From: Eutrophomonas brisbanensis | GTDB lineage: Bacteria > Pseudomonadota > Gammaproteobacteria > Burkholderiales > Eutrophovitaceae | Assembly (NCBI GenBank): GCA_038141705.1 | Contig: JAYQIQ010000004.1 | Coordinates: forward strand, 1,488,001-1,552,000 | Reading direction: 5' to 3' | DNA: 64,000 nt | Part shown: one piece after another, positions 36,320 through 45,900 of the stretch | How the letters are laid out: each line of letters begins with the position of its first letter | How positions within the stretch are numbered: the first letter of the stretch is position 1 | Position numbers and translations under genes: made by a program | The notes under the pieces: model-generated | Told to the model about the DNA's origin: nothing | What the model saw: only the letters and a program-made list of their open reading frames with translations | Databases searched by the model: none

Positions 36320-37516
36320 ATGTCTGGTCCTCTTCAAGGCGTAAAAATCGTTGATCTGACTACCGTTGTAATGGGCCCTTTTGCTACGCAAATTTTGGCT
36401 GAGCTCGGCGCGGAAGTTATCAAAGTTGAGCCTCTCAATGGCGACAATATGCGTGATGTTGGCCCTATGACATCTCCAAAAATGGGCCATTTGCATTTGC
36501 ATCTGAATCGTGGGAAGCGAGGGATTGCTCTGGATCTAAAGCATCCAAAGGGTCTAGAAATCATTAAAAAACTGATTGCTGAAGCCGATGTGCTCATTTA
36601 CAACGTGAGGCCTCAGGCGATGGCTCGGTTGGGACTGGCTTACGAGGACGTCTTAGAGATTAATCCGAAAATAATTTACGTAGGTGCTTACGGTTACTCT
36701 GAGAAAGGGCCGCGCGCGGGTCAGGCGGCTTATGATGATCTTATTCAAGGCGCCACTGGTGTGCCTTGGTTAGTCTCTCGTGGAGGGCAAGATAGTCCGC
36801 GTTATGTTCCCTTAAATTTTGCGGATAGAGTTACTGGGCTACATGCTGTTTACGCCGTGACTGCCGCTCTTTTTCAGCGTGAGCGATCAGGAGTTGGACA
36901 AGCGGTTGAGGTTCCGATGTTTGAAGCAATCTCGCATTTTGTGCTCGGAGATCACATGGCTGGTCTAACTTTTCAACCTGAGCGTGGGCCATCTGGGTAT
37001 GAACGTTTGAAGCATCGCCGGGTTTATCAAACCTCAGATGGTTTTGTCTGTGCGCTTGTTTACAATGAAGGTCAGTGGACCCGCTTTTGGAACGAGATCG
37101 GGGAGCCGGAAATGATGCGTGATCCTAAGTTCGTAACGCATTCGGCGCGTGCGCAGAATATTGGGAAGATTTATGACTTGCTGGAAAAAATTATCATAGA
37201 GAAGCCCACAGAGTACTGGATAAACTTTTTTCAAAAGATCGATGTACCGGTAGCAAAAATGAATCGAGTGGATGATCTCCTCGCCGATGAACATCTGGTC
37301 AAGAGTGGGTTTTTTATTCCCGAGGATCACCCCAGCGAAGGTTCGTTATACGCGATGCGCACTCCAACATCGTGGTCGAGAACAGGTCCATCTCAGAAAA
37401 CATCCGCGCCACTTTTGGGACAACACACGCGGGAAGTGCTCCAAAATTTAAATTTTTCTAATCAAGAGATCGATGACCTAATCGCTCTTCGGGTAGTCTC
37501 CTCCGCGGGTCAATAA
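36320..37516 (+). CDS. Class III CoA-transferase (CaiB/BaiF family)
   Basis: Family III CoA-transferase of 398 residues, moving CoA between carboxylic acids. GVKIVDLTTVVMGPFATQIL and LAELGAEVIKVEP are the standard N-terminal motifs. RGKRGIALDLKHPKG and the DDLIQGATGVP region contain the usual active-site vicinity, and GVGQAVEVPMFEA follows. The donor and acceptor cannot be read from sequence. It is adjacent to infA but probably not functionally linked. The 3' end overlaps the convergent hypothetical gene by seven bases. Frame intact. Confidence 0.92.
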   Translation: MSGPLQGVKIVDLTTVVMGPFATQILAELGAEVIKVEPLNGDNMRDVGPMTSPKMGHLHLHLNRGKRGIALDLKHPKGLEIIKKLIAEADVLIYNVRPQAMARLGLAYEDVLEINPKIIYVGAYGYSEKGPRAGQAAYDDLIQGATGVPWLVSRGGQDSPRYVPLNFADRVTGLHAVYAVTAALFQRERSGVGQAVEVPMFEAISHFVLGDHMAGLTFQPERGPSGYERLKHRRVYQTSDGFVCALVYNEGQWTRFWNEIGEPEMMRDPKFVTHSARAQNIGKIYDLLEKIIIEKPTEYWINFFQKIDVPVAKMNRVDDLLADEHLVKSGFFIPEDHPSEGSLYAMRTPTSWSRTGPSQKTSAPLLGQHTREVLQNLNFSNQEIDDLIALRVVSSAGQ

Positions 37517-37890
37517 CCGTTACCAATTTGCTTATGGCAATTTAATTCCCCGCCGGGTCCTGCTCCACCCATACCTGAGCCCATACCTTCCGGAAGCACA
37601 ATAGATGATGCGGCTTCTCGTCTCATCTGCTGCAGTTCCTTAACTGCCTTCTCCACGGCTTCTTTTCCTGCATCTCCGTATTTTTCTACCGCTTCATCCA
37701 AAGTTTTTGCCTCGATTTGGAAATTGATGGGGAGTGCGCCCATTGGCGTCATTATTTGTGTTTCACCCACAAATTCTACTTCTCTGGAGTCATCTGCTGA
37801 TCCATCCGATTTGACTGGGATTAACGTTCGGATCGTACCGACTTTTCGATCGGTAATTGTTTCCTCTTTGTAAAGATTTGAGGAGTCCAT
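37510..37890 (-). CDS. Hypothetical protein with Met/Gly-rich tail
   Basis: 126-residue protein of unknown function. It starts MDSSNLYKEETITDRKVGTI and shows a moderately conserved-looking beta-rich core (VEFVGETQIMTPMGALPINF). A charged helix EAKTLDEAVEKYGDAGKEAV follows, with a tail GMGSGMGGAGPGGE. There is no signal peptide and no membrane segment. It resembles a small cytosolic family seen in Burkholderiales, but I cannot name it with certainty. The start ATG and overlap with the CoA-transferase end look real. No phenotype or partner is suggested by the context. Confidence 0.65.
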   Translation of the reverse strand: MDSSNLYKEETITDRKVGTIRTLIPVKSDGSADDSREVEFVGETQIMTPMGALPINFQIEAKTLDEAVEKYGDAGKEAVEKAVKELQQMRREAASSIVLPEGMGSGMGGAGPGGELNCHKQIGNGY

Positions 37891-38402
37891 CGCGAGATCT
37901 TCAAGTGATTTTTTTCCGCGGCCATTTGCTTTTTCTCCAATTTTTAATTCGATGAGTTGTTGGCCTAAGGATACAAATAAATAAAGTGTCCGGCAAATAA
38001 ACGATGTAATAGTGAATGGTTGATAGGATGTTTAATCACCATATATAAATGACACAAACATATTTAAAAAATGTTACATTTATGAAACTTGCTGCTATGT
38101 TTCCTCAAATAGTAAGGAAACAATCGAGCGAAAAATTGGCAAAAGTAACCAATTTCCCGAGTGTTTAGAGCCCACCAGTTGGCTTTCGATAAGGGTTGCC
38201 GGTATAGCAAGCACCAAAGGTGAGAAAAAGATATTTAGCTAGATGTATGGGCTGGTATGGACCCAATAATCCAGGGTTCCCACCATAGTATCTAACGTCA
38301 ATGAGAGAATTTATGGTTATAAAAACTGGCGCCTATGGCGTATCGGTTTCTATATGACCGTAGGCTGTCGATTGTTTTCAACCTGTGCATGATGAGGTTT
38401 AG
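37891..38402. other. Intergenic region, 512 bp
   Basis: AT-rich at 37980-38120 with no recognisable gene. A 39-codon frame at 38050-38169 is open but has no supporting features. A GTG start and weak ribosome-binding region for the next gene lie at the right end. I see no tRNA, repeat or clear promoter. Confidence 0.4.
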
Positions 38403-39242
38403 GTGACGAGAAATAAGAAACCGAGATTTAAAAAGAAAGGTGGACGACCTGGTAGAAGGGATACTGGCGTTCGAATCCATGGTGAGTTCAAGCTTCTCTC
38501 CAATGGTCAAACTGGTGTTGGGCGTGGAGCGATGAACTCGGCGCTCGAGGCTGAAATTAGTTGTGGCGGTTGGTGTTCTCAAGGCCGCATGTCTGAAGAC
38601 GGGTTTATCCCCGACCGTTATCCTGTCCAAGAGCTGGAGGATGGGGACCATCGTGATAGCACGCGACGCAATGTCTTACAGTCCGATGGTGCGGTGATTG
38701 TCTACTTTGAGGAGATTGACGAGGGTGATCCTGAAGATGCTTTAGACGATTGTGTCCAGCTAGCAAAGCCTTATCGATTGATTGACGCCTCGTCTGTTCA
38801 GGCTCCCCAAGCTGCTAAGCTAGTTGGAGAATTCATCAAAGAAAACGGATTGTCCAATTTGTTTTTGGTTGGACCTAGTGCCGAATCGCATCCAAAGTCA
38901 GAAAAATACGGATCTGACTTATCACGTTTTTTGTTTGAGTCTGTTGGTAAGCGCAATAAACCCCATGGCTCACCTCAACGTGGCGGTCATGCTGCCAATG
39001 GCAATGGTTCAGTCTCACAAAATGGCTCACCAATTGATAGTTCGTCGGATTCGTCGGGCGCCTTCGATGAAAGTGCTGGCAATGGTGCGAGCGAAATAGA
39101 GAAAAATGGAAGGGGCCCGCAACCATCTGGACAGCGCCGTCGCCGCGGATCTGGTCGTCGATTCAGAAGACGTCCCAATTCAACTGGTTCAGATGCGGGC
39201 TCCTCAGATACAAACAGCCAGCCTGTGACGGAACCCTCCTAG
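38403..39242 (+). CDS. YpsA/SLOG-type (putative molybdenum carrier) protein with disordered basic tail
   Basis: 279 residues. The core (about 25-165) matches the putative molybdenum-carrier/cpYpsA family of the SLOG superfamily. GQTGVGRGAMNSALEAEISCGGWCSQGR and GFIPDRYPVQEL are its hallmarks, in part GQTGVGRGAMNSALEA. SLOG proteins bind nucleotide-like ligands; the molybdenum role is historical and uncertain. The tail 166-279 is low-complexity, rich in Ser, Gly, Asn and Arg (RRRRGSGRRFRRRP), and is probably disordered and perhaps nucleic-acid binding. The N-terminus is also Lys-rich (NKKPRFKKKGG). The start is GTG 38403, since no in-frame ATG is upstream. Confidence 0.78.
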   Translation: MTRNKKPRFKKKGGRPGRRDTGVRIHGEFKLLSNGQTGVGRGAMNSALEAEISCGGWCSQGRMSEDGFIPDRYPVQELEDGDHRDSTRRNVLQSDGAVIVYFEEIDEGDPEDALDDCVQLAKPYRLIDASSVQAPQAAKLVGEFIKENGLSNLFLVGPSAESHPKSEKYGSDLSRFLFESVGKRNKPHGSPQRGGHAANGNGSVSQNGSPIDSSSDSSGAFDESAGNGASEIEKNGRGPQPSGQRRRRGSGRRFRRRPNSTGSDAGSSDTNSQPVTEPS

Positions 39243-39251
39243 GACGATTCT

Positions 39252-39595
39252 ATGAGTGAGCATGAAGACTTAGTCGAACGGCTTCGCGAGTTTTCAGATG
39301 TTCGAAACTGGGGACAATTTCATAGTCCAAAGAATCTAGCCATGGCGTTATCGGCTGAGGTTGGTGAATTATTAGAACATTTTCAATGGTTGACCGAAGC
39401 AGAGTCCAACGATTTGGAAGTCTCCTCGCTGGAGAGCGTCGCTCTTGAGATGGCAGACATATTTCTCTATCTTCTTCGTCTGAGTGATGTCTTGGGGTTG
39501 ATCTAGTTGCTGCTGCCAATAGAAAAATCGAGATAAACAATAAGAAATACCCAGTTGAAACTTCCTATGGTTCGAAGAAAAAGCACTTAGGTTAG
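39252..39595 (+). CDS. MazG-like nucleotide pyrophosphohydrolase (frameshifted)
   Basis: Small all-alpha NTP pyrophosphatase of the DCTPP1/RS21-C6 type, removing non-canonical dNTPs. Metal-binding motif SAEVGELLEHFQWLTE and EMADIFLYLLRLSDVLG are clear. As written, the frame stops at 39506 after GLI. One extra G in the run at 39494-39497 gives GVDLVAAANRKIEINNKKYP and then SYGSKKKHLG, ending at TAG 39593-39595. The repaired length is 114 residues, as usual for the family. It starts nine bases after the YpsA-like gene, so the two may be co-transcribed. Confidence 0.88.
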
Positions 39596-39648
39596 TATCA
39601 GAAAGGGCCATCAAACCTTGAGTTACTATAAGTCGGCGTGAGAAGTTA

Positions 39649-40488
39649 ATGTTTGCTTACCGTCACCTGTACCACGCTGGAAATTTCGCAGATGTTTTTA
39701 AGCACATACTGCTCACGCAGCTGATCTCTGTGCTTCAAAAAAAAGAAAAACCAATTTTTGTGCTTGACACGCATGCGGGTGTAGGGCGTTACGATCTATC
39801 ACACCCTTGGGCGCAGAAAAACAAAGAGTACGAATTTGGTGTTTCGCGACTTTTCGAGTCGACCGATTATCCAACTGAAGTCAGTAAATACATGGATTTT
39901 CTGAAAGAGGAAAATCCATCTGGTACGTTGGCTTTTTACCCTGGATCCCCAATTATCATCTCGAAACTTTTGCGTATGCAAGATCGTGCTTTCTGCATAG
40001 AGGCGAACAAGAATGATTTTGGCGTTTTGGGCGAGGTTGTCGCTGGGAATCGGCGGATAACAGCCAAACTGGGTGATGGCTTTAACTCGCTGCAGTCGAT
40101 GCTCCCGCCGAGAGAGCGACGCGGACTAATTTTTATGGATCCGGCGTTTGACCAAAAAGGTGAATATGACCGAATCGTTTCGAGTTTCGCGGCGGGCCTT
40201 AGAAAATTTGCTACCGGAGTTTATGTGGCCTGGTTTCCGTTATCTGATCAATTCCCAGTGCGTGACTTCTATCAAAAGTTAACGGCGTTGAGCGTGAAAC
40301 GAACCATTAGTTTTGAGTTAGATATTGATGACGAAAATTTTATTGGCCAAATGCGATCATGTGGTTTGGTGATCTTGAATTGTCCATATTTGTTTGAAGA
40401 GTCAGTGTATCTAGCTTTACGCTGGTTATGTGGGGTGTTCTCTCGGCAAGGTTCGGCGACATTTAAAACTAGATTTTTAGTTGATTGA
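39649..40488 (+). CDS. rlmJ: 23S rRNA (adenine-2030-N6)-methyltransferase RlmJ
   Basis: RNA methyltransferase modifying 23S rRNA A2030, 279 residues. It begins MFAYRHLYHAGNFADVFKH and has FVLDTHAGVGRYDL for SAM binding, YPGSPIII, and IFMDPAFDQKGEY. The last motif stands where RlmJ has DPPYE, so the catalytic motif IV is DPAF, an unusual change. SAM-binding and length are otherwise normal. It is preceded by a normal gap and followed by a nuclease-like gene. Frame intact. Confidence 0.93.
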   Translation: MFAYRHLYHAGNFADVFKHILLTQLISVLQKKEKPIFVLDTHAGVGRYDLSHPWAQKNKEYEFGVSRLFESTDYPTEVSKYMDFLKEENPSGTLAFYPGSPIIISKLLRMQDRAFCIEANKNDFGVLGEVVAGNRRITAKLGDGFNSLQSMLPPRERRGLIFMDPAFDQKGEYDRIVSSFAAGLRKFATGVYVAWFPLSDQFPVRDFYQKLTALSVKRTISFELDIDDENFIGQMRSCGLVILNCPYLFEESVYLALRWLCGVFSRQGSATFKTRFLVD

Positions 40489-40530
40489 AACTCTGATAAT
40501 TAAACCTGTTGAACGTTATAAGTAGCTCTA

Positions 40531-41235
40531 GTGTCTTCTTTGTATAAACAGCTAGTTTCCGCGGTTGATGAGCCAATGGAGGTATACCTTTCCCAAAAAG
40601 GCTATATATCTAGCTCGAAATTAAGAAAGACAGCAGAAGGAACCACGGTGGTAAATCTACCCAAAAGATCCAGATTTTTGATGGGAGATGCTTTTCATTC
40701 TTTGGTACTCGAACCTGGTGTTTTTAATAAGTATTACGTAGAGTTGGAAGAGACCTTTGCTGACAAAAAAGACCAGCGTCAAAAATTAACATCCGAGCAA
40801 TTTTTAAATCTGTCGCGTGCAAAGTCCAAGCTCTTTGAGGTGAATGATGGCTGCTATCAAAAGCTTATCGAGGAGGGACGCAAGGAACTTTCAATCTACT
40901 GGAGGGATGACCGCGGGGTAAGGTTTAAGGTGAGACCAGATGTAATTGTTCGTGACCTGATCGTTGATCTGAAAACATTCTCGCCGAGCTCACGTAAAGC
41001 TTTCTTGGCCGATCCATATCGTAGGGGGTACTTGTTGCAGGCTGCACTTTATCGCGAGGCTATCACTTTGCTAACAGATAGAGTGCCACAGTTTGCATTT
41101 TTAATCGTAGAGTTATCGAAACCTTACAGAATCACCTGGGATCTATTGGATTCGGAACAATTGAAGTACGCTACTTCTTATCTATCAAAGATTAAAAGTC
41201 AGTTTTTACAGGATGGGCTCAAACTTAATAATTAA
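40531..41235 (+). CDS. PD-(D/E)XK nuclease-like protein, RecB/ExoVIII (DUF3799) type
   Basis: 234 residues with the hallmarks of the PDDEXK_1-like exonuclease VIII/DUF3799 group. GDAFHSLVLEP (H56) matches the first motif; RPDVI (D137) and VDLKT (D146-x-K148) form the metal site. Q170-x3-Y174 (QAALYREA) is the RecB-family motif IV. Such genes are usually phage or plasmid recombination genes (RecE partner to a RecT annealing protein), but no phage gene is adjacent here. The start is GTG 40531. Convergent with the ChaN-PDZ gene, overlapping by 30 bases. Confidence 0.78.
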   Translation: MSSLYKQLVSAVDEPMEVYLSQKGYISSSKLRKTAEGTTVVNLPKRSRFLMGDAFHSLVLEPGVFNKYYVELEETFADKKDQRQKLTSEQFLNLSRAKSKLFEVNDGCYQKLIEEGRKELSIYWRDDRGVRFKVRPDVIVRDLIVDLKTFSPSSRKAFLADPYRRGYLLQAALYREAITLLTDRVPQFAFLIVELSKPYRITWDLLDSEQLKYATSYLSKIKSQFLQDGLKLNN

Positions 41236-42377
41236 TTCGGTAGTCACTCCTTGCCGGATTATCGTGAGCGGGAGCCAAAATCCAGCAGATTGTCGATTGA
41301 TGATGGCGATTAGCTCGGCAGCAGATTTTACTGGGGCGCCCGCCGCTTTAATGATTAGGTCCTTGTCGATGAGTCCTGCATTGGACGCCAAGCTATTTTC
41401 CAGTACGTTTTCAGCAATGACCCCTTGATCAGCATCCCGCAGGTATAAACCAACTTTTTCTTTAAGGGATAAATCCTGCCGCAATGGCGTGACAAATATT
41501 GCATCTCCAAGTTGGTTATTATCTCGATCATAATTCTCAAGGATTTCGCAAAGCCCTTCCTCCGATATCGGGATCCAGGTGCGAATACTGAAGTTGCCGA
41601 GGTCCTGTAATTGGTGAGCCACACCAGCTTGTGTATTCAGATGGCCGGCCCCAATTAATCCCACTACCAAACCATCGGTATTCTTTTTTGCCGAAACGAG
41701 AGCCTCCGCAAACGCTCGATCCCAAGTAAGTTGTGCTTCCACGAAATTTTGAAAACCTTCCTCGTCCGTCGCAGCGTGTTCCAACCAGATTTCACGAAGA
41801 TATGCTTCGTATTTTGCTGGGGCTGGCGATGGCTTACCAACGATCTGTTTTTCCTCAGATCCCAAACTCTCCCAACCGGCTTTCGAGACCTGAGTAATCA
41901 TATTTCCATCGACATTCAACGCAAACACTTTGAGGTTATTTAGTTTTGCAAGGTTAAAAATCGGCTGATAAAGATCCGCATCGAATCGCCAATGTTCATA
42001 CCAACCGCTTGCTAATAAAAATTCACTCGTGTCGATCTCCCCTTCAGCCACTGATCAATCGCTGCTTGCGCACTACGTGGAAGCATCTCAAGTCCTATGG
42101 AAAGGCGATCATGCTTCCCGAGCAGTAAGGAGAGGGTGTGCGCTTGCCATAAGTGGTCTGAATATTGATCATGTCTCTCACCCAACAGGATGAAGTCAGC
42201 TCCCTCCGAGGACTTTAGCAAGTCAGAGCTAGAAACTGTCTGGAAGGTGGATTTTGACTGCTCGTACCAATCACCAGGCTTTCCGCAAGATTGTTGAGCT
42301 CGAGTAGCAGTACCCCAAGTTATAGGTATTATCAACAATAAACTTATTATCAGATTGCGAGGTAGGAGAGTACGCAT
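41206..42377 (-). CDS. ChaN family protein with C-terminal PDZ domain (frameshifted)
   Basis: Exported ChaN-like (haem-regulated, DUF399) protein joined to a PDZ domain, 390 residues after repair. The N-terminus has a hydrophobic signal. LLGERHDQYSDHLWQAH and SIGLEMLPRSAQAAIDQWL are the ChaN signatures. GLIGAGHLNTQAGVAHQL follows, and the last ~90 residues (GVIAENVLENSLASNAGLIDKD, in part) form the PDZ. The frame breaks in the C-run at 42039-42042 (G-run on the coding strand). One base restores QWLKGEIDTSEF. ChaN binds haem at the outer membrane. Here a role in haem or iron acquisition is only inferred. Confidence 0.82.
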
Positions 42378-42439
42378 GGAGTCAAAGGATATCTGAAGTG
42401 AGGGAAATTATTCTTAATTCAGGCTTCTCGCACCCTAGA

Positions 42440-42900
42440 TCAGGGGTTTCGTTCATTTTTAGCTAAATTCTTCGCGTGGATAAAATCTGTGTGAGAGACA
42501 TAAAGGAGATCGGCGATCTTCCTAACGATATGATCCTCAAAGGAATGGATGTTTCCATCGCTGTGAGCTATGCCCCACATCGCCCGTATCAGTGCTGTTT
42601 TATCTTCGTACGTGAAGCTCTTGTTTATTAAGTTGGTTAGTGGTTGGTAAGAGATAATACGATTTTCCAGCAGAGAGGATTCCGCAAAAAGTCTATCCGC
42701 ATCACTTTCGCTAACTTTGAGAAGGTCAACCAATGTTTTTTTTTTGCGATTGCTGTGTCATCTAAAGTCACATCATCGTCTACCCGGCTTGCCTCGAAGA
42801 GTAAGTCGGATACGGCTCGTTGAAGAGATAGCCCTCTGGCTGGCGACTTATTATCTGAGCTCCCAAATATCGAGCCGAATTTCCTGAAAAGAGCTACCAT
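42440..42900 (-). CDS. TerB family tellurite-resistance-like protein (frameshifted)
   Basis: All-helical TerB-type protein of about 153 residues. The first frame gives ALFRKFGSIFGSS and LSLQRAVSDLLFEASRVDDDV. The second gives the closing motif RAMWGIAHSDGNIHSFEDHI and RKIADLLYVSHTDFIHAK. The junction lies in a run of ten T at 42736-42745 (A10 on the coding strand). Either one more or two fewer bases rejoin the halves. TerB-like proteins bind metals and have unclear roles in stress. It is divergent from uvrA. Confidence 0.82.
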
Positions 42901-42975
42901 GCTTTGACAAGTAATTTCAATTTATTTCCACGTGAGTTGGTGTGGTTTCATGTCTTTAGCGGTCCATTGTAACGT

Positions 42976-45900
42976 ATGAGTGCGTACATCAAAATCCGAG
43001 GTGCTCGCCAGAATAATCTAAAAAACCTGGATTTAGATATTCCTTTGGGCGAGATCGTGTTAGTGACTGGGGTTTCTGGCTCCGGAAAGTCTTCACTTGT
43101 TTTTGACACGCTCTTTGCTGAAGGGCAGAGACGTTATGTAGAAACATTCTCCACGTACGCACGACAATTTCTTGATCGTATGGAAAAGCCAGAGGTCGAT
43201 CATATCGATGGGATTCCGCCAGCTATAGCGATAAGTCAGGTCAACTCTGTCAAAACATCACGGTCAACCGTTGGAACGATTACGGAGCTTACTGATTATT
43301 TCAAATTATTATTTTCGAGGTTGTCTGTTTTATATTGTCATGGTTGCGCAAAACCGGTCCGAAGGGATTCGGCTCAAGATATTCAGAAAGTTATAAAAGA
43401 AAAAAAATATTCACGTGTGGCGATCGCTACGACAGTGGATATCCCAGAGAACTTCACAGCAGAAGAAATCGTCAAGTATCTTGAGCTACAGGGTTACTCA
43501 AGACACTCGAAGGTTAATGAATCGACTCTAGAAGTCGTAGTCGATAGGTTTAAGCTGTCAACAATTGGCACTGAGCGCATGAATGAGGCGATTGAGGCTG
43601 CAATAAACTTAGGTAAGGGGCGATGCAACGTCTTCGAGTTGGACGAGTCTGGGGATGTCAAGACACGTCATTCATTCAGTACGCAATTTCATTGTGCTTC
43701 TTGTGATCTTCATTACACGAAGCTTTCAGATAGCCACTTTTCTTTTAATTCTCCACTGGGGGCATGTGAAACGTGCCGGGTCTTCGGGCGTGTAATCGGG
43801 GTAGATTACGACGCGGTTGTTAATGATGAAACGAAAAGTTTGAGTGAGGGGGCAATTCGGCCTTGGCAAACTGATAGCTACTCTGAGTGTCAGGTTGAAT
43901 TATTGGATTGCGCTGAAAAATACGGCGTGCCAATAGATATTCCCTGGTCTGAACTGAGCCGCAAACATAAGGCTTGGGTTTTAGAGGGGGACCCTCAATG
44001 GGTCGACTGGTCGAAGTCTTGGCCAGGGAAATGGTACGGCGTAAAAAATTTCTTTAGTTGGCTGGAGAGCAAAGCATACAAAATGCATATTCGCGTGTTG
44101 CTCTCTAGGTATCGATCCTATTCGACCTGTCACGATTGTGGTGGTAGCAGACTAAAACCTGATGCGATGTACTGGAGATTTGATCCGGGTCAAGAAATTG
44201 AGAAAGAAATCTCGATGCCGGATAAATTATCCTGGCCCTCAATGAAGTGGAGTGCGGAGCAACTTTCGGGTGCCGTGGGTTTCTCTATCCATGATTTTAG
44301 CTGTATCCCAGTTTATAAACTTCGATTGTTATTTAGTGATTTTTTAGAAAAGCTTGATAAAAATAGTACTGACGAACCGACTCAAGTCGTACTTAGCGAA
44401 ATTCAATCTCGGCTCTCTTATTTGGAAGAGGTGGGGTTGGGCTATCTTCAGTTAGATAGACAATCACGCACCTTATCGGGTGGGGAATTGCAACGAGTGA
44501 ACTTAACTACTGCGTTAGGAGCGTCGTTGACTCAAACTCTTTTTTTGCTCGATGAGCCATCTGTTGGGTTACATTCAAAAGATATTGATCGCGTAATTAG
44601 TGTGATGAGGCGCCTAAAGGCGCGAGGAAATTCTATCGTCGTTGTGGAGCATGATCCACAGATTATGCTAGAGGCAGATCAAATTGTTGATATGGGTCCA
44701 GGAGCTGGTGAGCTTGGTGGGCGGGTTATATACTTTGGTACACCGGGCGATTTGTTTTCGGCTCATAGCCTCACTGCTCAATATATTCGTGGCGAAAAGT
44801 CGGTTGGTACCAATCGGGTCAGAAACAACACAAAAATTACTGATTGGTTGAGTATCGAAAACGCCAGTGCAAATAATTTGAAAAATGTATCTGCTCGTTT
44901 TCCATTGGGAAAAATTTGTTGTATCACGGGAGTTTCCGGATCCGGTAAGTCTTCTTTGCTGCGGGATGAACTCTTCACTAGTATGGACCGTCTGCTTACT
45001 AGTGGTCTTCTACATTCCTCAAATAACTCGTTAAGCATTAAAAATTTTCAATCTATTCGAACGGTGGCGTTTCTTGATCAATCTCCAATAGGGAAGTCAT
45101 CAAGATCAAACCCGATTAGCTATGTTGGTGCTTTTGATGGGATACGTGAGCTCTTTGCTAAGTCAGCCGATGCCAAAACGTACAAATTTGATAAGAGCTT
45201 CTTTAGCTTCAACTCGGGAAAAGGTCGATGTCACAGTTGTGCTGGAAGTGGTTTCGAACACATTGAGATGCAGTTTTTATCCGATGTTTATTTGAAATGT
45301 CCAGCTTGTGATGGAAAACGTTTTAAGGATGCGGTCTTGGCGGTGGGCATTAGTCTAGATGGTGATGGCAAAAAGAATATATCCGATATCTTAAATATGA
45401 CGGTATCCGAAGCAGTTTCATACTTTCGTGATGAACAGCGGATCGTAGATAAATTGAAGCCGCTGTGCGATGTTGGGTTGGAATATATCCGCCTTGGGCA
45501 ACCGGTTCCGACTTTATCTGGAGGAGAAGCACAGAGACTCAAATTAGCGTCGTACCTTGCGAGGGATAAGAAAAGAAAAGATGAGAATACATTGTTCATG
45601 TTGGATGAGCCGACCACCGGTCTGCATCTAGATGACGTTGCGAAACTGGTTTCCGCATTGGATACGCTGGCAGTGCAAGGGCATACGGTCATATTAGTCG
45701 AACATAACTTGGATGTTATAGCTTGCTCTGACTGGGTCGTCGATTTAGGACCGGAGGGAGGGGATCGAGGTGGACGAATCGTTGCCATGGGTACGCCTAA
45801 AGCCGTTTCAAAAATACCCGAATCTTTTACGGGTCAAGAGCTAGATAAGTACTTCAAGGTGGGGCGGGCGCTTCAGGTGAATGTTCGAGAGCATGAGCAT

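Noticed and set aside
38050..38169. 39-codon ORF in the 512-bp gap
   Set aside because: No ribosome-binding site, no domain and AT-rich composition.
37891..38402. tRNA or small RNA gene in the 512-bp gap
   Set aside because: I found no cloverleaf, no GGTTCGAATCC-like T-arm and no terminator-like hairpin.
45288..45788. 166-codon open frame antisense to uvrA
   Set aside because: Complete overlap with the intact UvrA frame and a Ser/Cys-rich shadow composition.
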